Shown one piece after another: positions 1 through 4,718 of a DNA stretch of 5,933 nucleotides; position 1 is the first letter of the stretch, and each line of letters begins with the position of its first letter. The translations under genes were made by a program, and so were the position numbers. The DNA comes from Candidatus Tectimicrobiota bacterium (GTDB lineage: Bacteria > UBA8248 > JACPRG01): the NCBI GenBank assembly GCA_016190025.1, contig JACPRG010000159.1, forward strand, positions 1-5,933. The letters run 5' to 3'. The notes under the pieces are model-generated. The model saw only the letters and a program-made list of their open reading frames with translations, was not told the DNA's origin and did no database searches.

Positions 1-135
1 CAACACCTGAAGGACGCTGTTCTGGTCGTCAAAGGGCACCTCGAAGCTGTCGTAGTGCGGCTCCGCGCTCACGGCCGGGTCATACCGAAACACCTTCACC
101 GTCGCCTTCTCCCGCTTCCCTCGCTTCAATCTCAT
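1..135 (-). CDS. Succinate dehydrogenase/fumarate reductase iron-sulfur subunit, N-terminal fragment (partial)
   Basis: Only the first 45 codons are present; the gene continues past the left edge. The peptide is a basic leader (MRLKRGKREKA), then a segment typical of the SdhB/FrdB N-terminus: TVKVFRYDP, about ten variable residues, then YDSFEVPFDDQNSVLQVL. In this family that is the first strand pair of the plant-type ferredoxin domain, which later binds the [2Fe-2S] cluster; the cluster cysteines lie beyond the window. The protein normally passes electrons from the flavoprotein subunit to quinone at the inner membrane. The ATG start is supported by a purine-rich GGAGAGAGG (142-150) six bases upstream. 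The gene seems to begin its own transcription unit, with 517 bp to the next gene upstream. SdhB, FrdB or a related Hdr-linked iron-sulfur subunit cannot be separated on this fragment. Confidence 0.85.
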   Translation of the reverse strand, partial: MRLKRGKREKATVKVFRYDPAVSAEPHYDSFEVPFDDQNSVLQVL

Positions 136-245
136 GGCAAACCTCTCTCCAGTCGGCGGGGCCCCCCAGGCAGCCCGCAACGATGCCCCGACGAAGTTTC
201 ACCGGATTGGCAAAACCAGCGGGATTCCTCCTACAGTGGCATCAA

Positions 246-275
246 AATATCATCATGCGGGATGCACGTTGACCA
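246..275 (-). promoter_or_regulatory. Possible promoter for the iron-sulfur subunit gene
   Basis: On the minus strand, TGGTCA (270-275) and GATATT (246-251) are separated by 18 nt, each matching four of six consensus positions. They lie in the only AT-richer pocket of the gap, about 110 nt upstream of the start codon. A 7-bp inverted pair, CATCATG (251-257) and CATGATG (274-280), brackets the spacer and could be an operator half-site pair. The match is weak and the call rests mainly on position and base composition. Confidence 0.2.
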
Positions 276-366
276 TGATGCAGATCAGCTTTTGCGGGAG
301 AATCCTGAGTATCTCGAACGCAAGGAACTCGGCGAGGGCTGGGGCCTCTGCAAAGGAGAGCGCGAT

Positions 367-400
367 GGATGGGCGGCCGGCGGCCGCCCATCCTCTTTTA
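367..400 (+). terminator. Strong intrinsic terminator on the plus strand, no gene assigned
   Basis: A perfect 12-bp stem is formed by GGATGGGCGGCC (367-378) and GGCCGCCCATCC (382-393) around a GGC loop. It is followed at once by TCTTTTA, the T-rich tract of a rho-independent terminator. The tract lies only on the plus-strand side; read on the minus strand, the bases after the stem are ATCGCGCTCT. It should therefore end a rightward transcript, although the genes on both sides run leftward. The likely source is an unrecognised short RNA starting in the AT-richer pocket, or the remnant of a lost gene. Confidence 0.7.
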
Positions 401-430
401 AGCGGGGGAAACCAGAAGGCTCAACCCCAA

Positions 431-448
431 GAGGTCACAGACCTCAAG
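431..448 (+). repeat. 18-bp repeat, left copy, containing a GAGGTC/GACCTC hairpin
   Basis: The sequence is GAGGTCACAGACCTCAAG. Its first 15 bases form a perfect 6-bp hairpin with an ACA loop. The exact reverse complement occurs at 659-676, so the two copies face each other across 210 bp. Upstream of the core, the bases at 422-430 also resemble the matching side of the other copy (CAACCCCAA against CGACCCGAAG, two mismatches and one gap). The homology is therefore slightly longer than the perfect core. Confidence 0.75.
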
Positions 449-652
449 ATGCGGGAGGCCCTTCTCCGAGACGGATCCGGAGACCAGAGATGTCCCGCGA
501 GATCGCGCCGTGGGCCGGGAAGGAAACCAGGAATCGAAGAACCGGGTCCGCGGCGATCCGGCCGCGCCGGGGACGCGCGGTTTTTCTCGGCGCTATCGGG
601 GCGGTCATTTCCCCGGGGCGATGAGGGTCGGCCGGGTTGACCGCCGCTTACC

Positions 653-1330
653 TCACCGCTTGAGGTCTGTGACCTCCTTCGGGTCGCCGACGGGAGTCCG
701 GAGCTCGCGCCAGGCCGACGTGATCTCCTCCGCCTTGGCCGCCACCCCGAACAAGCGGTTGATCTTGTCCACCGCCGCCTCATGCCAGGCGGCGGTCCTG
801 GCGGCCACGCAGTCTTCCACCAGGACCACGTAGTACCCAACCATGTAAGCGTGTCCGGACGTGGCCTCGACGCACACGTTGGTGGCCACCCCCGTGACCA
901 AGAGGGCCTTGACCTCCCAGGCGCGGAGGACCTGGTCGAGCTCGGTCCCCAGGAAGGCGTTGTTGCGGTGCTTGGTGACGATGAGCTCCTCGGGCCTCGG
1001 CCGGACCCGATAGAAATCGGCGCCCCAGGAGCCCTGGAGGCACTTGCCGCGGTCTCTCTCGATGCGCGCCCGTCTCTCCCGCATGGGGGGCGAAAGGTAG
1101 CACTCGTCGTAAAAAGACCGGACGAAGATCACGCGGACTCCCGCCTCGCGACTCTCGCCGAGAAAATTCTCAAGGCGGGGGACCATGGCCTGGATGTGGG
1201 ACAGATCCACGCCCTCCCGGTGGAACCAGCCCCCGTCGGCGCAAAAATCGTTCTGGACGTCAATGACCAGCAGGACCGCGTGGGCCGGGTCCACCTTCTC
1301 CGCCAGCGTGGAGAGGAATCCTTCGCCCAT
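653..1330 (-). CDS. Isochorismatase-family cysteine amidohydrolase, RutB-like
   Basis: The 225-residue protein has the full isochorismatase fold signature. The catalytic Asp24 lies in LLVIDVQNDF (20-29), Lys120 in VTKHRNNAF (118-126), and the nucleophile Cys153 in TGVATNVCVEAT (146-157), with the family cis-peptide at Val148-Ala149. Members cleave C-N bonds in amides and carbamates such as ureidoacrylate, nicotinamide, maleamate and N-carbamoylsarcosine. The VATNVCVE block and the 220-230 residue length fit the RutB (ureidoacrylate hydrolase) side best, but the substrate is not settled. The ATG start follows AAGGAG (1341-1346) by ten bases, and a small GC-rich hairpin (1350-1368) sits just before that site. 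The gene is 87 nt downstream of the alpha/beta hydrolase and is probably cotranscribed with it. Its last residues (EVTDLKR) come largely from a repeat copy. Confidence 0.88.
   Translation of the reverse strand: MGEGFLSTLAEKVDPAHAVLLVIDVQNDFCADGGWFHREGVDLSHIQAMVPRLENFLGESREAGVRVIFVRSFYDECYLSPPMRERRARIERDRGKCLQGSWGADFYRVRPRPEELIVTKHRNNAFLGTELDQVLRAWEVKALLVTGVATNVCVEATSGHAYMVGYYVVLVEDCVAARTAAWHEAAVDKINRLFGVAAKAEEITSAWRELRTPVGDPKEVTDLKR
659..676 (-). repeat. 18-bp repeat, right copy, inside the 3' end of the amidohydrolase gene
   Basis: Read on the minus strand this is GAGGTCACAGACCTCAAG, identical to 431-448 on the plus strand. It encodes EVTDLK, followed by one arginine codon and the stop TGA (653-655), so the repeat supplies the C-terminal tail of the upstream amidohydrolase. 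No T-tract follows the hairpin, so it is not a standard intrinsic terminator. No target-site duplication was seen outside the pair. Confidence 0.75.
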
Positions 1331-1417
1331 CCCTTCCGTTCTCCTTGGGGGACCCGCGAAGCGCGTCCCGCCCTCTTCGGTGATGACCCCCCTCTTCCGT
1401 TCGAGGTCGGCGGCCCC

Positions 1418-2527
1418 TCACAGCGTCTTCGCCACCCAGTCGGCCATCATGGGCTGACAGCGGTAGTGGCGGTTGTGACAGCAGTGGATGCAGTCTTCCC
1501 CGATATCCAGGTCCACCGGGCCCGCCGCCTCCCGGGCCATCCTCTCCGCCTGGGAATACGGGATCACGTGGTCCAGCTTCCCATGAACCACGAATAAAGA
1601 ACACTTCACGTTCTTCATGACCCCTTCCAGGGAAAGGGAGCGGGCGATCTCGGCCGCTTCCTTCAGGTCCCGGGCGCCGTAGACGTGCTGAAAGCTGGCG
1701 CAGAAGATCTGCGGACCCAGCGCCCCGGCCCGGGCCTGCTTCTCCGTCTTTTCCCAGTGAGACACGTCGTACACCGCTCCCCAGCAGACACAGGCCTTCA
1801 ACCGGCGGTCCCGGGCGGCCGCCCGGGGCGCGTAGTAGCCACCCATGCTGCGGCCGATGAAGCCGATGCGGGAAGGGTCCACCGCGGGGCGGCCCTGGAG
1901 ATAGTCCACCACCGCGGAGACCGCTTCCTCGAAGCCCTCCCCCATCTTGCACCGCGCCCACGTCTCCCCCTGCCCCGGACCGTCGAAGCTCAGGGTGGAG
2001 ACCCCCCGCCGAAGGCAGAGATTCTCAAAGAAGTGCGCGTCCTCCTTGGTGGAGTCCAGCCCTCCCGCGAAGATCAGGCACGGCCCCCGCTCCACGCCGG
2101 GCGCCAAGCGCAGGCAGCCGGGCAGGCGGATGGAGCGAAAGGGGACTTCCACCCGCTCGGCCGGGGGGCTGAAGTAAGCCATCCCCTTCTGGTAGGTCTC
2201 TACCTTCTTGGCCTGGGCCGCCGCCTTCTGTTCCAAGTCGTTGAAAAAGAAGATCTGGCCGAAGTGATAACACATCGACGCCCGCAGGAAGGCGTCCCCC
2301 GCGGTCACGGTGTTGCCCTTCCGCAGGGCCTCCTGTCCGCGGTCCTCGTGGTAGCGGGCCGTCGCGCTCCACTCCCTGCACCAGTCCTCCCACCGGGCGA
2401 TCCGCGCCAGGGTCTGGATCACGTCATAATAGTCCACCCCGTCGACCTGAAAGCGCAGGTACTGGTACTGATTCTGCCTGATCCACTGAGGGTCGGGAGT
2501 GAAGGGCTGATAAACTTCGGACGCCAT
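1418..2527 (-). CDS. Alpha/beta hydrolase of the 2,6-dihydroxypseudooxynicotine-hydrolase (FrsA/DUF1100-like) type
   Basis: The 369-residue protein has a helical N-terminal domain (about 1-125) followed by an alpha/beta-hydrolase core. Visible core elements are FAGGLDSTKED (153-163), LSFDGPGQGET (179-189), the nucleophile elbow GRSMGG with Ser227, the acid Asp319 in VHGKLDHVIP, and a histidine in DCIHCCHN, most likely His348. The FDGPGQGE and HCCHN blocks are typical of the nicotine-pathway C-C hydrolase group, whose members hydrolyse C-C bonds or esters in ring-derived ketones. The substrate here is unknown, and automated pipelines may call it a dipeptidyl aminopeptidase or prolyl oligopeptidase-like protein. 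No signal peptide is present, so it should be cytoplasmic. The ATG start follows AGGGG (2536-2540) by eight bases. It sits between the binding-protein and amidohydrolase genes. Confidence 0.87.
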   Translation of the reverse strand: MASEVYQPFTPDPQWIRQNQYQYLRFQVDGVDYYDVIQTLARIARWEDWCREWSATARYHEDRGQEALRKGNTVTAGDAFLRASMCYHFGQIFFFNDLEQKAAAQAKKVETYQKGMAYFSPPAERVEVPFRSIRLPGCLRLAPGVERGPCLIFAGGLDSTKEDAHFFENLCLRRGVSTLSFDGPGQGETWARCKMGEGFEEAVSAVVDYLQGRPAVDPSRIGFIGRSMGGYYAPRAAARDRRLKACVCWGAVYDVSHWEKTEKQARAGALGPQIFCASFQHVYGARDLKEAAEIARSLSLEGVMKNVKCSLFVVHGKLDHVIPYSQAERMAREAAGPVDLDIGEDCIHCCHNRHYRCQPMMADWVAKTL

Positions 2528-2669
2528 TTAGAATTCCCCTTTCCTTGTTCTTCGAGGAATTTCCCCCCTCCCGTTTACGGAATCCCCTCTCGGCCCCACG
2601 GCGGCGCCGCACGCCCGGCTTTTCCCCCGCCCGGAGTCGAAAACCCAGCCCTGCCCCTCGCGGGAGGAA
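2528..2669. other. 142-bp spacer between binding-protein and hydrolase genes
   Basis: No gene or standard terminator is visible. On the minus strand, AATTCC and GGAATT form an inverted pair spanning the approach to the hydrolase start; the right arm adjoins its ribosome-binding site, so weak masking of that site is possible. The spacer is unusually long for a tight operon, so partial separation of expression cannot be excluded. Confidence 0.35.
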
Positions 2670-3692
2670 TCAGCCTTTCCTCTCCCGACCCGCCGCGGGC
2701 GGGTAGATCTTCGGAACGACAAATTCATTCGTGTACATTTCCTCCGCGGGCACGCGTTTCGGAAGCTTCATGTACCGGGTCATGGTTTCGATGTTTTCAT
2801 CCATCTTTTTCGGGTCCACCCAGCCGAGACCGTCCCTCTTCGAGGCGGGGGTCACGATGTGCCTCGTAAAGATCCGCCACTGGTTCTCGACGATGAAACG
2901 CTTGGCCGTGGGGTTCTTCTTCAGAAAGGCGTCCACCGCCGCCTTCGGGTCGGCCAGGGACCCCTCGAGCCCCTGCAAGGAGGCCCGGACAAACCGACGG
3001 ATCAGGTCGGGCTTGCTCCGGACCACGGAGTCGAGGGCCACCAGGGAGGTCCCATAGAAATCCACCCCGTAGTCGCTGTAGAGCAACGTGACCAGCTCCT
3101 CTCCCTGCTTCCTGGCCTCGTTTTCGGCGATGAAGGCCATGGTGGTGAACGTGACCATGAAGTCGCAATGCCCCTTGAGGAAGCTGGAGGTCTTCAAGGC
3201 GGGGGCGACCGTCTTCACCTTCCAATCGGCGATCCCGTTTCGGGCGGCGAAAGCCGGGAACGTGGTGATCAGGCCGGTGGCTGAATCGCAGGCCGTGCGT
3301 CCCTCCAGGTCTTTGGGACGGCGGATGCCGGATTTCTTGAAGACCACGACCTCGGTGAGGCCCCCCTCCGCGATGACCGCGATGACCCGGAGCGCAACGC
3401 CCCGGGCTCTCGCCTCGATGTTGAAGATCGTCTCGTTCTCCCCGGCCTCTGCGGCCCCCGTCCCAATCTTCTTCACCAAGTCCCCGCCCCCGGCGCCCCG
3501 CAGGAACTCCACATCCAGGCCCTGTTTCTGGTAAAGGCCCCCCACGTCAGCCAGGTAGGCAAAGAGGTGCCGGGCGTTGGGGATCCAGCCGAGCTGGAAG
3601 CGGAATTTCTCTGCGGACTGCGCCGGCCCCCGGAGCGTCACTATAAACGCCGCTGCCAGGAAAACTCCGAGCCACGCCACGCTCTTCCTCAC
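2670..3692 (-). CDS. Periplasmic ABC-transporter substrate-binding protein, ThiY/NMT1 (THI5-like) family
   Basis: The 340-residue product starts with a Sec signal peptide: RK, then a hydrophobic stretch (about 5-20), and a probable signal peptidase I site after AQSA (residue 27). The mature part begins with the family signature LGWIPNARHLFAYLAD (34-49), then GLYQKQGLDVEF. The W-x-PN-x2-H pattern is typical of binding proteins for hydroxymethyl- or formylamino-pyrimidine and related ring compounds (ThiY/RibY group), though this family also covers other small organics. No lipobox cysteine is seen. I chose GTG at 3692 rather than the upstream in-frame TTG (3734) because GAGGAG (3702-3707) lies nine bases before it and the signal peptide then begins at residue 1. 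No permease or ATPase gene lies nearby. It heads the leftward catabolic gene set. Confidence 0.85.
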   Translation of the reverse strand: MRKSVAWLGVFLAAAFIVTLRGPAQSAEKFRFQLGWIPNARHLFAYLADVGGLYQKQGLDVEFLRGAGGGDLVKKIGTGAAEAGENETIFNIEARARGVALRVIAVIAEGGLTEVVVFKKSGIRRPKDLEGRTACDSATGLITTFPAFAARNGIADWKVKTVAPALKTSSFLKGHCDFMVTFTTMAFIAENEARKQGEELVTLLYSDYGVDFYGTSLVALDSVVRSKPDLIRRFVRASLQGLEGSLADPKAAVDAFLKKNPTAKRFIVENQWRIFTRHIVTPASKRDGLGWVDPKKMDENIETMTRYMKLPKRVPAEEMYTNEFVVPKIYPPAAGRERKG

Positions 3693-3720
3693 GGGACTTC
3701 TCTCCTCTGACCCCCTCCGG

Positions 3721-3834
3721 TCACTCCTCCACAACGGCGCACACCCCCCCGGGCGCCGCCTCGACCCCCTGGAACAGAATGGGCGCCGCCGCCCGCCACA
3801 CCCCCCTCCCGGCCACCAGGGCCGACTGCGCCAC
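3721..3834 (-). CDS. Possible 37-residue leader ORF ahead of the binding-protein gene
   Basis: This GTG-started frame ends in TGA 28 nt before the binding-protein start. About 35 of its 37 codons end in G or C, first positions are G-rich and second positions are mixed, which is the three-base pattern of the real genes here. It begins about 20 nt after the predicted transcription start, so it would be the first gene of the message. The predicted peptide starts VAQSALVAGRGVW, has one cysteine and ends VCAVVEE; I do not recognise it. Against it: there is no well-spaced Shine-Dalgarno sequence (only AAGAG directly adjoining the GTG), no ATG, and GC-rich leaders can mimic coding bias. It could be a leader peptide, a small protein, or the end of a decayed gene. 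Confidence 0.3.
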   Translation of the reverse strand: MAQSALVAGRGVWRAAAPILFQGVEAAPGGVCAVVEE

Positions 3835-3860
3835 CTCTTCGTCTTTTCGGCTTCCGCTTA

Positions 3861-3889
3861 ATGATAGAAGGGGCTCAAAAACCTGTCAA
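3861..3889 (-). promoter_or_regulatory. Sigma70-type promoter for the leftward binding-protein/hydrolase operon
   Basis: On the minus strand a perfect TTGACA (3884-3889) is followed after exactly 17 nt by TATCAT (3861-3866), which matches five of six bases of TATAAT. Transcription should start near 3853-3854, giving a leader of about 160 nt before the binding-protein GTG. This is the best promoter match in the window. It makes an ATG at 3861 on the other strand an unlikely rsmI start, because those bases are the -10 box. Confidence 0.7.
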
Positions 3890-3923
3890 TAACTCAGGCG
3901 TGTCGGCCCCGCACGGATTCGCG

Positions 3924-3929
3924 TACAAT
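3924..3929 (+). promoter_or_regulatory. -10 box for a leaderless rsmI transcript
   Basis: TACAAT (five of six consensus bases) lies six bases before the rsmI ATG at 3936. Transcription would then begin at or next to the A of the start codon. No Shine-Dalgarno sequence precedes that ATG, which fits a leaderless message. No good -35 box is found 16-18 nt upstream, so the site may be weak or activator-dependent. Confidence 0.4.
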
Positions 3930-3935
3930 GTCGGC

Positions 3936-4649
3936 ATGGAAGCAACGGGCGAGAGCCGGCCGGGAACCCTGCTCGTGGTGGCGACCCCCATCGGCAACCT
4001 GGACGACATCACCCTGCGGGCGCTGACGACCCTTCGGGAAGCCGACATCATCGCGGCGGAAGACACGCGCCACACGCGCAAGCTCCTGGCGCGCCACGGG
4101 GTCCAGGGAAAGCGGCTCGAGAGCTGCCACGACCACAACAAGGAAGCCAAAACACCCCTCCTCCTCGAACGCCTGCGGCGCGGGGAGAACGTGGCCCTCG
4201 TCACGGACTCGGGGACTCCCGGCATCTCGGACCCCGGCTATTACCTGGTGCGGCGGGCGGTCGAAGCCGGCATCCCCGTGATCCCGATTCCGGGCCCCTC
4301 GGCCTTGGTCGCCGCACTCTCCGCGGCGGGAGTCCCCACCGACCGGTTCGCCTTTGAGGGCTTTCTCCCGGCCAAGTCCGGCCGCAGACGCAGGCGGCTC
4401 GAGGGGCTGGCTTCCGAGACCCGGACCCTCGTCCTCTTCGAATCGCCCCACCGGGTTGTCAAGCTCTTGTCGGAGATACAAGAAGTGATGGGCGGTCGGG
4501 AGGTCGTGGTCGCCCGGGAGCTGACCAAGGTGCACGAGGAGTTCCTCCGGGGAACCGCGGGGGAGGTGGCCGAGCGGTTGGCGGCGGGAAAGGCGCGCGG
4601 CGAGTTCGTGATCCTCGTCACCCCGCCGAGAGAAGAGCCGCGCTCATGA
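3936..4649 (+). CDS. rsmI: 16S rRNA (cytidine(1402)-2'-O)-methyltransferase
   Basis: This SAM-dependent enzyme of the tetrapyrrole-methylase fold methylates the 2'-O of C1402 in the decoding centre of 16S rRNA. The 237 residues carry the family blocks in order: LVVATPIGNLDDIT (13-26), AAEDTRHTRKLL (40-51), ALVTDSGTPGISDPG (87-101), IPGPSA (118-123), FEGFLP (140-145), LFESPHR (167-173) and ARELTKVHEE (193-202). The C-terminus stops soon after the core (FVILVTPP, 224-231), so it lacks the extra C-terminal domain of the about 286-residue E. coli protein; short forms are common. I chose ATG 3936 because the conserved core starts ten residues later. An in-frame ATG at 3861 would add 25 uncharacteristic residues without a ribosome site and lies in the divergent promoter. 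It is the first gene of the rightward block. Confidence 0.95.
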   Translation: MEATGESRPGTLLVVATPIGNLDDITLRALTTLREADIIAAEDTRHTRKLLARHGVQGKRLESCHDHNKEAKTPLLLERLRRGENVALVTDSGTPGISDPGYYLVRRAVEAGIPVIPIPGPSALVAALSAAGVPTDRFAFEGFLPAKSGRRRRRLEGLASETRTLVLFESPHRVVKLLSEIQEVMGGREVVVARELTKVHEEFLRGTAGEVAERLAAGKARGEFVILVTPPREEPRS

Positions 4650-4708
4650 ACCCCTCCTTCCTTTCGATGAAACGGCCCCCGCCCGTCCGTGCGGGCGGCC
4701 TTCGGTGA
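4646..4708 (+). CDS. Possible 20-codon coupling ORF between rsmI and the antiporter gene
   Basis: An ATG overlaps the rsmI stop codon in the classic ATGA arrangement and opens a 20-residue frame (MNPSFLSMKRPPPVRAGGLR). The frame ends in TGA at 4706-4708, inside the antiporter ribosome-binding region GGTGAGGAG and 11 nt before its TTG start. The peptide has no recognisable domain. The likely role, if translated, is to carry ribosomes from rsmI through the 4679-4698 hairpin to the antiporter start. It could also be a chance frame. Confidence 0.25.
   Translation: MNPSFLSMKRPPPVRAGGLR
4679..4698 (+). promoter_or_regulatory. Stem-loop between rsmI and the antiporter gene
   Basis: CCGCCCG (4679-4685) and CGGGCGG (4692-4698) form a perfect 7-bp stem with a six-base loop. 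No T-tract follows, so it is not a normal terminator. It stands eight bases before the GAGGAG of the antiporter and could modulate translation or slow read-through. Confidence 0.35.
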
Positions 4709-4712
4709 GGAG
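4707..4712 (+). promoter_or_regulatory. Ribosome-binding site that fixes the antiporter TTG start
   Basis: GAGGAG ends six bases before TTG at 4719, an ideal spacing. An in-frame GTG at 4689 has no comparable site and would place this sequence inside the coding region, so TTG is preferred despite being the rarer start. Confidence 0.6.
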
Positions 4713-4718
4713 CCGACC

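Larger units (their letters stand above)
136..652. other. 517-bp intergenic region without a convincing gene
   Basis: No reading frame here shows a credible start together with the codon-position bias of the neighbouring genes. Open frames cross it on the plus strand, but they read straight through a strong terminator hairpin and have low-complexity, arginine- and glycine-rich composition, as expected of noncoding GC-rich DNA. The region holds an AT-richer pocket (about 231-300), a plus-strand intrinsic terminator (367-400), and the left copy of an 18-bp inverted repeat (431-448). Nothing recognisable was seen in 449-652 apart from short GC-rich palindromes such as CCCCGGGG. No tRNA cloverleaf was found. 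Confidence 0.6.

Noticed and set aside
515..560. T-loop-like TTCGATT on the minus strand, considered as a tRNA
   Set aside because: The flanking bases do not pair into a T stem and no acceptor or anticodon stem can be drawn.
262..624. Plus-strand open frame from ATG 262 (MHVDHDADQLLRENPEYLERK...), possibly leaderless after TATCAT 248-253
   Set aside because: The first 35 residues look protein-like, but the frame reads straight through the strong terminator at 367-400 without a stop and then becomes arginine/glycine-rich. There is no ribosome-binding site and no domain I recognise.
653..676. Hairpin at the amidohydrolase 3' end as an intrinsic terminator
   Set aside because: The stem is only 6 bp and is followed by AAGCGGTGAGG with no T-tract.
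782..1597. Long plus-strand open frame
   Set aside because: It lies opposite the amidohydrolase and alpha/beta hydrolase genes, which carry complete catalytic motifs. It is a mirror frame produced by high G+C.
1685..2869. 394-codon plus-strand open frame
   Set aside because: It is antisense to the alpha/beta hydrolase and the end of the binding-protein gene, is rich in Pro/Arg/Gly/His, and has no family motif.
3693..3734. TTG at 3734 as start of the binding protein
   Set aside because: It would put 14 charged residues before the signal peptide and has no ribosome site; GTG at 3692 has a well-placed GAGGAG.
4689..4718. GTG at 4689 as antiporter start
   Set aside because: It has no Shine-Dalgarno sequence and sits in the loop of a hairpin; TTG 4719 has an ideal one.
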